Of a DNA stretch of 64,000 bases, positions 55,578-64,000 are shown piece by piece. A program made the translations under genes and the position numbers. The DNA is from Plumapathes pennacea (taxonomy: Eukaryota > Cnidaria > Anthozoa > Antipatharia > Myriopathidae). The notes beneath the pieces are model-generated. The model had not been told where the DNA came from. It ran no database searches and was given only the letters and a program-made list of their open reading frames with translations. The first letter of the stretch is position 1. Each line of letters begins with the position of its first letter. The DNA is taken from assembly GCA_964036295.1 (NCBI GenBank), contig OZ038467.1, positions 1,865,501-1,929,500 of the forward strand, written 5' to 3'.

Positions 55578-56785
55578 TCATTTTTCTTCTCCTTTGACAA
55601 TCATCTCAGGAGGAGCACGAATTGCCCATTCCGTCCAAGAACCGTCATAAACCATGGTGTCTGTCTTGTCATTCAGATGAGCAGCAAGAGCGAGAATGCA
55701 TGCAGTAATTCCAGAGCCACAAGTTGTGATCAGTGGCTGGTTTAAATCAATACCAGCTTCTTTGAAAGCTTGCTTTAGTGTCTCTGGATCTTTCATCATT
55801 TTTGTGTCAGGATGGAGGCAAGATGCAAAAGGAAGACTCTTAGAATGTGGAATGTGGCCTGCTGGAAACCCAGGCCTTGGTTCTACAGCAGTGCCAAGAT
55901 ATCTCTCCCTGGACCTTGCATCAGCAACCTGGATTCCTGATGGATTTTCAGCAATGTTCTTCACATATTCAAAATCAGCAAACATGTCCTTGTTGAATGT
56001 TGCCACAAAAGGTTCACCATCTAATAAATGTAAACAAAAGAAGAAGAAAACATAAAAGATGTAAACTTGTTCAGCTGTATGTGCATATTGACATCACAGT
56101 GGAACAACCTGTCATCTACAATACTCAAGTGTCATTTAACAGTTCTGGATTCCTTCCTTGTTGCCGGCCAGCCTCAACAAATTTTCAGGATGGGGGTCTG
56201 GGTTCCACTTGATCAAGGGGTGGGCTCTAGGGGCAAGGGGGGGGGGGGGGGGGGGGGGGGGCGGTTAGATTTGTTAGCTATAAATTGCCGAAACTTTGAG
56301 TCAAAATGGCACCTGTATTTTAAGACAATTTGCAATGTACCTATCACCGGAGTGCTTTCATCAAGACCTGACTCGGTGGGATACCCCTCAGCGAGCCACT
56401 TTGGCAACCCCCCATCGAGTACCGACACGTTTTCGTGGCCAAACGACCGGAAAGTCCACCAAACCCGAGGAGCCGAGAACATGCCAAACTTAGCGTTGTT
56501 GTCGTACACGACCACATGGCTATCATTTTTTATGCCAAGCGTTTTGACATAGTTTGCGAAGTCCTCTGCACGTGGCACCATGTGCTCGAAAGAAGAACTC
56601 TTGTCGCTGCATTCTTCGATATCAAAAAACTTCGCTCCAGGGATTCTGGCTGAATGAAATTCTTTCTTCGGATCACGATTTTCACTGGGTAAGTGCCACG
56701 ATCCGTCGATAATTCTCAGGTGCTTTGGTGCACGAAGAAGTTGTTGATAGAGCCACTGCACTCTGATGAGCGTAGATATGGACAT
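55578..56785 (-). CDS. MPST: 3-mercaptopyruvate sulfurtransferase (copy B)
   Basis: Two minus-strand exons (56341-56785, 55578-56020) join in phase to 295 aa. The single intron is in the same place as in copy A, splitting a (G)(A)T Asp codon. Conserved segments include VQWLYQQ, RIPGAKFFDIEE, VVYDNNAKFGMFSAPRVWWTFRSFGHENVSVLDGGLPKW, DARSRERYLGT, PAGHIPHSKSLPF and the active loop TTCGSGIT with Cys249. CGSG is exactly the vertebrate MPST loop. It lacks a clear mitochondrial presequence and is probably cytosolic. Its start is 140 bp from the divergent RABL3 gene. The protein ends with the basic KGEEK tail. The intron carries a 25-nt G run. Confidence 0.95.
56237..56261. repeat. G homopolymer (25 nt) in MPST copy B intron
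   Basis: Uninterrupted G run, which is C on the transcript strand, about 80 nt after the 5' splice site. Confidence 0.95.
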
Positions 56786-56925
56786 TTTGTGGCAAGGAAG
56801 CTATAAAAGAGTATTTTGTGACCACGACATTCACAAGGCCTTCCTCGTTTCTGTCGGTGATCGGGGATAGACTGGTGTCTAGGGCTGAGTCCCTCTCGGA
56901 CAATCGGATGACGAGGCAATCCAAC

Positions 56926-57669
56926 ATGGCCGCAATGGACAAAGTAAGGATTTTGGTTGTCGGAGATTCAGGTGTTGGTAAAACCTCTTTAGTTCACTTG
57001 ATATGCAAAGAAGAGAGTATTTCTAATCCTGCGTGGAGCATTGGTTGTACTGTTGAGGTGAAACCGTACGACTACAGAGAGGGGCTGCCGGGAATGAAGA
57101 CATACTTTCTGGAGTTTTGGGACGTTGGGGGATCGGCGAATCACGAGAACAGCCGCTCGATATTTTACAATTCCATCAATGGATTAATCTTGGTGCACGA
57201 CTTAACAAATAAGAAGTCTTTCTCTAATCTGAGAAGATGGTTGGCGGACGTATTGAACGCTGGGAAGGTCGACCACACCAGCACACCGGGGGCGAGAGGC
57301 TCAGAGAAGAAATGGTTTGATTTTAACATCGACATCAGCGACGACTACGACCCGGAGCAGTTCGCAGGAAATCAGATTCCTATCATAGTCGTTGGAACTA
57401 AGCTTGATCAAGCGGGAACAGCAAGGATTTCGAAGACCTCCAGAGGATTCAACCTGGTCGAAGAAGTTGGGGCTGACATGTTCAACATTGACTGCACAGA
57501 TGCAAAGCAACTGAAAGCGGGGTCAGTCGGTGCTAGGAAGTTCAGTGCATTCTTTGACAAGGTTATTGAGTCGAGATTCTACACGAGGGATGGCCCACCA
57601 CAACAGTCACTTTTGTATCACGAATCACAAAAACACTTTGAGCGCTCCACAAAACGAAAGGTAGTGTAA
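56926..57669 (+). CDS. RABL3: Rab-like protein 3 (small GTPase), intronless
   Basis: One uninterrupted exon of 247 aa (human 236). The start at 56926 (MAAMDKVRIL) matches human MASLDRVKVL; codons upstream are open but do not resemble the family. The P-loop GDSGVGKT is at 13-20, WDVGG at 65-69, the RABL3-specific VHDLTNKKSFSNLRRW at 90-105, GTKLDQ at 157-162, and the ending matches FFDKVIESRFYTRDG. An insertion of about 20 residues (roughly 113-138) precedes DYDPEQF. RABL3 lacks a C-terminal prenylation cysteine motif, as here. Its vertebrate counterpart forms dimers and influences prenylation of other GTPases, including KRAS. The gene is head to head with MPST copy B. A TTAACCC-family MITE starts 18 bp after the stop. 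Confidence 0.95.
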   Translation: MAAMDKVRILVVGDSGVGKTSLVHLICKEESISNPAWSIGCTVEVKPYDYREGLPGMKTYFLEFWDVGGSANHENSRSIFYNSINGLILVHDLTNKKSFSNLRRWLADVLNAGKVDHTSTPGARGSEKKWFDFNIDISDDYDPEQFAGNQIPIIVVGTKLDQAGTARISKTSRGFNLVEEVGADMFNIDCTDAKQLKAGSVGARKFSAFFDKVIESRFYTRDGPPQQSLLYHESQKHFERSTKRKVV

Positions 57670-58604
57670 CTGTTAACAAAACAGTTTTAACCCTTTCACT
57701 CCTGAGTATGATCAACTTCAGGTTTCTCCTTTCACCTTCTTTCACATGAAACATACCTTAGGGAAAAGGTGGCTTGTTATAACTTGCCTAGCCTATGGCA
57801 AGAGATCAGGGGGCTCAAAAGCTGTGCAACATGAGGCTGCTGTGTTCACAGTCTACGTAAATTTGCCCATAAGAAAGTTGATTGAACTACAAGTTCTTTC
57901 CACACCAGTAATGCAGATTTTCTCCTTAAATTATTGGGAGAACCCTGTGATATTCTTGTGGTATTCTACTGAATAATGTTTATACAATAATGTGCAATGG
58001 GTCATTTTCAGCTTACTGTATACTGTCCTCTGTTCAAAATAAGGCCTCTTGTAGAGCTCTTATTAAGATGACATTTCCCTTATAATTACAGCTAATCTTG
58101 CTGTCAGTAAGACAAAACTCGAAACTTAAAAAGTGAATCTTGTTTTCCAGTTCTTGTATTTCTATTTGAGAGTCTAGTTAGCCACATTTAATTATCATTT
58201 TATATTTTTTACAGTTTGCAAACTATGAAACTCTGTATATGAAGTTTGGTCATCACTCTTACCAAGGTCTTGAAACCAAAAGCCACACTTTCAGTTTTTG
58301 TCTGGAACATCTAAAGTAACTAATAAAGAAGTCAGTCTGTCATCTCGGGTAAAACAAGAATTAATTAAAGTAAAAATTCAAATAAAATTTATTAAACCTA
58401 GTCGATATTAAGATACCAAACTTTAGATGACACATGTATTTTCTAATATTTGCATTATGGAATCACAGGATTTCTTGCCAAAAGAAACCTCCGATGAATT
58501 CACCATCCCATTCTTGCTTTTCCGTTTAATTAATAGTATTCGACTTACGTGGAAAGGCATACTGAATGATATTTTGAACCGGCGAAAGTGCAATCCAAAT
58601 GTTG
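57670..58604. other. Spacer between RABL3 and GPCR
   Basis: Contains a TTAACCC-family element (57687-57955) and AT-rich sequence. No coding exon. The 58427-58600 part is probably the 3' UTR of the GPCR. Confidence 0.5.
57687..57955. mobile_element. MITE, TTAACCC-ended family, copy 4 (rearranged)
   Basis: Left end TTAACCCTTTCACTCCTGAG and 'gatcaacttc...tttctcctttca' match copy 2. A later part has 'aaagttgattgaactacaag' and 'cagattttctcc', matching the right half of the family. The final inverted end is lost. Confidence 0.55.
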
Positions 58605-59585
58605 TCACTGTCGAAGAATCTGGCATCGCATTTTCCTGAGAATTTTCATGACTCCGGCCCGGATTTCTGGCAGACGCAGGCAGTACACAAACGGGTTTAA
58701 CAACGAGCTCAGGTACACTGCAGTGACAGAAAACTCGAAAATGCACTGCATAAGAACTGGATGTCCAACAAAACGTTTGAAAATCTCGACGCAGATATAA
58801 GGCATGTAACAGAGTGTCGAGAGGCAGTAAATCCACAACATACTTGATGCGGTCCTTCTGTATCGTGCAATATCCATTCTGTCCCGGGTTCTGTTCAATG
58901 TGCTTTGTCTTTGCTCCGTGTTTTGCTCTCGTTCTTGGCAGCCATTTTGACGACGTAGCCCGCGGTATATCTTACTGTAAGCAACCAGCGTGACAACTGT
59001 GCAAACAAAGATAATTGCCGCGGCAAGGGATATGTATAGAATTCGGTTCTGAAACCACGAGGATACGAATCCGGTGGCAACAGCCCATGTGACGACAAGA
59101 GTGGTTAAAACTCGCCTTGTTGTGACGATCTCACGGTATTTTAGATGATGATGAAACGCGACATACCGGTCCAGACTTATCGCTGTCATATTCATCAGCG
59201 AGACGCAACCCATGGAGGCTCCGACAATTGAATTAGAACTGATCAAAAGACACAACGAGGCGTCGTTCGATCGACCGCTTACTTTCGTTATCAGGAACGT
59301 TACGAACAGAGGTTCAGCTAGCAAGCCAACGGCAAGGTCTGTCAGAACAAGGCTGATAAGTAGAAGCCTGGAAGGCAAATGTATCGAAGTTGTTTTAAGA
59401 ATCGCCAATAACACCAGCATGTTCGCTGTGGTTGTCACGACAGAGAAGGCAGAATTCACTGTAGCATTCACAATATAAGGGGTGGAAATGTTGTCCGTTC
59501 TGAACGCTGTGGCTGTTGAGATTTGAAAACAGGTATGGGAGACCGGCGTTACTGCGTCAATCATTGTGAAGTTTTCCAGCCCCAT
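58605..59585 (-). CDS. Class A (rhodopsin-like) G-protein-coupled receptor, intronless
   Basis: A single exon of 326 aa with seven hydrophobic segments. The N-terminus has glycosylation sites at N5, N32 and N40. TM2 has LTDLAVGLLAEP, TM3 Cys112 and the DRY motif at 139-141 followed by VAFHHHLKYREIVTTRR. TM6 lacks the classic CWxP (LWIYCLSTLCYMP), and TM7 has NPFVY at 297-301. The loop between TM4 and TM5 (SSWFQNR) is very short and has no Cys to pair with TM3. A short second loop without that disulphide is typical of the melanocortin/adenosine-like group expanded in cnidarians. The ligand cannot be predicted. The third intracellular loop is basic and Gln-rich (about 208-245). Confidence 0.88.
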   Translation of the reverse strand: MGLENFTMIDAVTPVSHTCFQISTATAFRTDNISTPYIVNATVNSAFSVVTTTANMLVLLAILKTTSIHLPSRLLLISLVLTDLAVGLLAEPLFVTFLITKVSGRSNDASLCLLISSNSIVGASMGCVSLMNMTAISLDRYVAFHHHLKYREIVTTRRVLTTLVVTWAVATGFVSSWFQNRILYISLAAAIIFVCTVVTLVAYSKIYRGLRRQNGCQEREQNTEQRQSTLNRTRDRMDIARYRRTASSMLWIYCLSTLCYMPYICVEIFKRFVGHPVLMQCIFEFSVTAVYLSSLLNPFVYCLRLPEIRAGVMKILRKMRCQILRQ

Positions 59586-61358
59586 AGCCGATCGTTTCTT
59601 TTGTTCAAGTCAGGTATATATCGCCCCAGGTGATTTCTCCGATCAATAATACTTGGATTGCTCTAATCCAGAATTTGTGGCGGAAAGTGAAAATCTGAAA
59701 GGTTTTTTATGTTGCCGAAAATGAAATGCATACCAACAGAAAACGTGCCAAAAAACGTCAATCTAACCAATTTCGGATTCGCAAAATAAACGAAGTGCAC
59801 TTCCGAGCCCTTTTTTTCATACAAAGGCTTTCATGTAGATCGCACTGACAGAGCTGAATAACGCATTGCGCATGTCGGTGATGTCATCAAACATGGCGTC
59901 CCAAACAGTACTCCTGATGTCCAAGAAAGGCACGACAGTGCGGTTTAGACAAGCGTGGCAGAAATTTTTACAAAGTGAATTTTAATACTACATCAAATCC
60001 TCTATTCGACACACTAAAAGTAAATCTTAACAGTTTAACTTTCATTTCACTCGAGTGTCGCTTCAACCCGTTTCAACCGTACACCCAGGTTTAATGCGCT
60101 TCTCTGCAGGACTCTTTAGAGGCGATCAGGATGAGAGAACTTTGGGGTGGACCTCCTTAAGTGGTAAAAGCAGGCACAGGAGCCAGGCGATGCTTGTGCC
60201 CTTCGTGATTGTTCGTCTGGCAGTCACAAAGCCGGTCCCCTTGGACGTTTCTTCAGTCGTTTCGTTCTTCCTGTATAGAAGATTCCGTACAGAAGATTCT
60301 TTCGGTGTTGTGGTACCTCACCAGGCTCGTAGTATGCAAGGAAGCTCCAACAAGCGGCAGTAGGAAGTCGGTACGCCGAGATATCTTTTTCCAAAGTCGT
60401 CCACTAATGTCAATTTACTGTTTACGTTTTTAGTGCACGAGTCGAATTTCCTTAAACCCACCCGTTTGAAATTTTTACAAACCGAATTCGGATAGTAGAT
60501 GAACTCCTTCGTCTAATAACGTAAGAAAAAACCTTAACCCCTAAATACCGAGCTTAACCTCGGCGTTTCTTTCCACTTTTCGGTGTCCCGGCCATTTTAA
60601 ATAGCCCACAATTTTGCCCGCGTTCCATACCGCTGACTTTGTGCGGCTGCGCAATGCGTTATTCAGCTCTGTCGATCGCACTCGATTTTGAAGGAGTTTG
60701 GGGAGACTTCGATCCAGTCTTCAAGCCGAGAGGCCGCGAAACGGCAGGAAAAGCGCGCGCCACGCTGTGTTTCCCGCCTAAACTGAATTCGTTCTTGCTG
60801 CTTCTGTTTGCACTCATAAGCAAAGACCAAGAGGAAGGTTTATTGAAAACAACGATGATGTTTTTAACTGTGTTATGCGTTTCACAAATTGAGCATCAGC
60901 CTGTTGTCAAAGTTGAAGAAAATGTCCAGGAATTGGTTACGTAAATTCCGATGCTCCGAATTGGTTTTGAATACTTACCACTGGCTGCTGGAGTGCTGGT
61001 ACCCTAGGGTGGGCTCACCTACAAATATAGTCAAGAGCGATAAACCAGAACCGTAAGTACCTGCTAACAACACTTTTCTTAGATACTGTTTAACCGAAAG
61101 CTCGGTAACTATACTAATTATCCAACTTTTATATTGTATTTTAAATTAGTTTAAATTTATACTGTCCTTTTTTAGGTTAAGTCGGCCGTTATTTTCTGTA
61201 TTACGATTTACAGTGTGGTAAAATGAAACACTTGGTAAGACAGAGACAAAACAAGCCAAGCAAAGATTATTTCATTGCCGCGGAAGAATCGCCGGCTTGT
61301 ACTTCACACATTTTTGTCTGATTTCACTCGTGCCACGTTTTCTTTTTTTAAATTATAG
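59586..61358. other. Spacer between GPCR and unknown right-end gene
   Basis: Holds the divergent promoters and possibly a 5' UTR exon of the right-end gene. A 26-bp perfect inverted repeat pair lies at about 59847-59872 and 60649-60674. No coding exon could be supported. Confidence 0.45.
59847..60674. repeat. Inverted repeat pair flanking about 775 bp
   Basis: 'gacagagctgaataacgcat' plus 'tgcgca' at 59847-59872 is answered by its exact reverse complement at 60649-60674. Similarity continues weakly outward. Possibly the ends of a non-autonomous element. Confidence 0.45.
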
Positions 61359-64000
61359 ATGTGGTCAGATCAAGAAGTGCACGTTCAGATAAACAGCCTG
61401 GATTTGATCAGATACAGTCGGGGAAATAGGCGAAGGGAATTTACGGTAAGGAAACAGAGACTCCTTCGTTTTCTAGTTCATCAGTTTATCTTTTCTGTGA
61501 TGGTAATGCGTAATAGTTTTGTTTGAAATTTTCTTGTCTTGTTTCCCCGTCATGTTTATAAAATATTATCCAATGTGTTGTGTTATGAAAACTTTCTAAA
61601 CCAAGTAAACGTTTACGTTGTTTTAAATATAACTCTACAATTGTTAGTCATATAAAAAGAGGTTATTACACGGGAAGGAGTGCAATACGGCGGAGTATTT
61701 TTACGAGTTGGTTTTATTTTTTCGAGCCTGCTTCAGGCGAGAAAAAATAAAACTGACGAGTTAAATTACAGCCGTATTGCACGACTTTTCGTGTAATAAA
61801 TTGTTTATTACACGACAAACGAAGCAGGGCAAACGTTCTCGCCGCTCGCAAAATGGAACAAAAAAATGACGCGTTCGTAAACTTTGCTTGCGAAAACTGA
61901 TCACGTAAGCTAATAAACCAGTTGATCTGGTTCCTGACGAGTGCAATACGCTCCCATCTTTACACTTGTTTTGGCCCGTATTTGCACTCGAAAATGTGAA
62001 GTCGTGTAATAAGAGCTCTTACAGTGCTAGCCAGGAAACTGGGGTAAAAAAATACGGGGAGGGGGTGGGGGAGAAAGACAGGCGAATTTCAGAGTTCATG
62101 TTCATCCTCACATTTTCCCTTTCTTTTTAATCAAATCGTATAATCTTATCGATAACCCCTCTTCCCCATTCAGTGTTGAAAAGGTTATTGGCTGACAGAT
62201 TTTGGAAATAGAACAATTAGAGCAAAAAATGGGAAGGGGAGAAGAGGAACCGGGTTTTGTCTCCGTCCTCGTCAAATGCCAAACATATTCTGACAAACGT
62301 AACCCCCATTTTCAAGAGATTAGTAAGTCATTGAACAACTATAAACAGCTCATTTCACCTCGAAAGCACAAAAAGGAAATGGCAAATGTATATACGACTG
62401 TTCAACTTAGGAAAAACCTTTATCGAATAAATACTATCAGAGAAAGACTAAAGATCGACTATGTATATCAATCGCATGGTTCTCTACTAAAGTTGTCTTG
62501 TCTTTTTGTCTGAAACCAACGCGGTATCTCGCCTGTTTTTGCTCGCTCTGGTGTTGACCCTGTTGTGCATTCTTTTAGCATTGCGGATCCGTCAAAGTGA
62601 GACGCGATGGCTTATGTGTGCGAGGCACCACTCTATTGCATCATTCTGTTCTTCGTTCTATGCTCATCGTCTCATGCAAAGAAAGGACACACAGAACACA
62701 AGAAGCTATTGGGTGAGCACGCTTATAACGTTGATGGTATATTTGAGTGCTTTGGTTTTTGCGTTTACAGTGCATTAGGTTGATCCACTTGCTCCGACGA
62801 AAGACTGGTGCTCGAAACGTCAGCTTCAAATTATTTTACGGCATCCAGTTTTCACACGTCCAACTTTAGGCGATTCGTTATACACGTGATCCAAACAAGT
62901 TTGGCTGTGAGCATTATCGGCCAATCAGGAACAAAAGCGAAATCCTATATTGCGATTTATTTACACAAGTGGCACTGATCCTCTGATTCAAAATCCTTAA
63001 TTAATTCAATTAGTCACAACTTGGGTTTTACTTGACGGTTACAGAGTTACAAAGTCATTATATATTATAAAGTCATTATTTCCACGCTTAATTCTCCCGC
63101 ATCTATTTGAATGTCACAGACTCAAAGCACAAGGATGTTCCTCAGTTCAGCAGCCGGAATATCAAAGCTGCCCGAAATGGTCACGTAAATGACAACCATG
63201 TGCGGTATTCACAGAGCAAGAATCTCGTCACAAAAAATGTATTCAATCGGCAGTGGTCCGAATACCGAGCCGGCGAAACAAACACCCGAACAAAAACAGT
63301 AGTGGCCTACCCAGCAGGTGGCGGGAACTCTTATAGCCAATCACCGTGCGGCAACGGTGCTCAATACCAGCCCTTCCTCATCTCGTACGGACCTGTCACG
63401 GCTCAAACAAACTGTCTTCCTCCAAATTGTCATGGTGGTGCAATGCCCATGAGACAGATTTTTACTGTAAAAGGCAAACGTGAGTCTGAATTTATTCCTT
63501 AACATTAATAATAATTTAACAATAATAATACCTTCGTTGATTCGTGTCAAACGTACACATGGTAATAGTTATATGAACTGCGTCGGCGTGGATCTAATAC
63601 GTACACGATAAATCAGCTAAAACTCTGTTTGAAGAAGTTATAATGGGGGAGGCAGTGTCGCCGAGTGGTTAGGGCGCCGGACTTGAAATCCGGAGGTCCC
63701 AGGAGTCCTCTCTGACCACTAGCTGAATTTGCAACACGGTAGCCCTGAGTTCAAATCCTCGGCCACACTATGTAAATAGCCAACTGGTTGGCCTCCGACC
63801 GGTTGGGATTCTTAACAAATTTACGTTCAGTTTATGATATTTGATTTCTGCATTTTCAGTCTCCCCAATTAGCTCGGCAGTGCTAGATACATGTGATTTA
63901 TTTAGAAGTGATTTATTTAATTTACTTATTCATATTTTAAGCTAACGTTTCGAACTTGTTATTTCATAGCTGAGGGGGAATTCCCATTTTCCACAGTTAA
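61359..64000 (+). CDS. Unrecognised protein, four exons, partial at the right edge
   Basis: I assembled this model from splice signals alone: exons 61359-61445 (begins ATG directly after an acceptor, 29 codons, only one open frame), 62199-62322, 63120-63479 and 63970 to beyond 64000. All four junctions are GT-AG and phase-consistent (0, 1, 1), and each internal exon has just one usable frame. That would be unlikely by chance. The protein starts MWSDQEVHVQINSLDLIRYS and continues with a basic stretch and EIEQLEQKMGRGEEEPGF. Then comes a long low-complexity, Asn/Ser/Gly-rich region with YPAGGGNSYSQSPCGNG and TNCLPPNCHGG. No domain, signal peptide or membrane segment is visible. I do not recognise the family. 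A MITE lies in intron 1 and a SINE in intron 3. Upstream exons may exist. Confidence 0.55.
61663..62012 (+). mobile_element. TTATTACACG-ended element, copy 2
   Basis: Begins TTATTACACGGGAAGGAGTG and ends GAAGTCGTGTAATAA, about 350 bp. Opposite orientation to copy 1 at 52988-53341 and alignable throughout, with a further internal 'ttgtttattacacga'. It lies in intron 1 of the right-end gene. Confidence 0.82.
63645..63845 (+). mobile_element. tRNA-Ser-derived SINE
   Basis: The 5' part folds like tRNA-Ser(UGA). Its A-box region is GTCGCCGAGTGGTTAGGGC, the anticodon arm CCGGA-CTTGAAA-TCCGG is perfect at 63677-63693, and the T arm CTGAG-TTCAAAT-CCTCGG lies near 63745-63761. The acceptor strands AGTGTCG/CCACACT pair except for one base. 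An extra stretch of about 35 nt between anticodon and T arms, together with the trailing 'caactggttggcc...accggttgggattcttaac' body, shows it is a SINE head rather than a working tRNA gene. Confidence 0.75.

Noticed and set aside
58423-58836. 137-codon minus-strand open frame
   Set aside because: Overlaps the GPCR in another frame and runs into its 3' UTR; no family features.
60965-61040. Possible small minus-strand exon (acceptor tttgtag, donor GTAAGT)
   Set aside because: About 49 nt open in one frame only, no neighbouring exon found, no family match.
62506-62778. 90-codon frame with hydrophobic segments on the plus strand
   Set aside because: Starts within intron 2 of the right-end gene model, has no splice partners and no homologue that I recognise. 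Likely chance.
63654-63769. Functional tRNA-Ser(UGA) gene
   Set aside because: The extra 35 nt before the T arm, one acceptor mismatch and the SINE body behind it argue against a working tRNA.

Overview
The window looks like nuclear DNA of an early-branching animal, most likely an anthozoan cnidarian such as a stony coral. That is inference. The evidence is compact intron-rich genes with GT-AG introns, single-copy metazoan orthologues, AT-rich intergenic DNA full of short inverted-repeat elements, and a class A receptor of the type expanded in cnidarians. There are no operons or prokaryotic genes. I rebuilt gene models by matching translated exons to known families and checking splice sites and reading phase at every junction. 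All multi-exon models below are phase-consistent.

Left part (0-21 kb): a short unknown membrane-anchor exon (-) lies head to head with PRKRIP1 (+). C1QBP/p32 (-, seven exons) lies head to head with the protein phosphatase 1 catalytic subunit (+, eight exons). A four-transmembrane MS4A/CD20-like gene (-, five exons) follows, then about 2.8 kb without recognisable genes.

Middle (21-44 kb): a 12-exon gene for an ankyrin-repeat protein of about 1005 aa (-) shares a 196-bp intergenic region with COQ5 (+). Next come a dynein light chain LC8 pseudogene and two intact LC8 genes (-), then two tandem SRSF1/SRSF9-type splicing factor genes (+). COQ5, DYNLL and SRSF keep the order and relative orientation of human COQ5-DYNLL1-SRSF9 on 12q24. 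Two tandem duplications have reshaped this block. One made extra LC8 copies plus a COQ5 last-exon fragment. The other copied the SR gene together with the first exon of FBXO21. The second SR copy has lost half of its RS tail to a stop codon, yet two non-coding blocks downstream of both SR genes (236 and 284 bp) read as identical.

Right part (44-64 kb): the complete 13-exon FBXO21 (+), two tandem two-exon mercaptopyruvate sulfurtransferase genes (-), an intronless RABL3 (+) head to head with the second MPST, an intronless class A GPCR (-), and the first four exons of an unrecognised gene (+) running off the right edge.

The introns and spacers hold several short element families: a CCAAT-rich MITE with TA ends (three copies, all in introns), a TTAACCC-ended family, a TACAGTCAA-ended family, a TTATTACACG-ended family in opposite orientations, very long palindromes, a tRNA-Ser-derived SINE and six long G/C homopolymers. 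No CRISPR array, rRNA or functional tRNA was seen.
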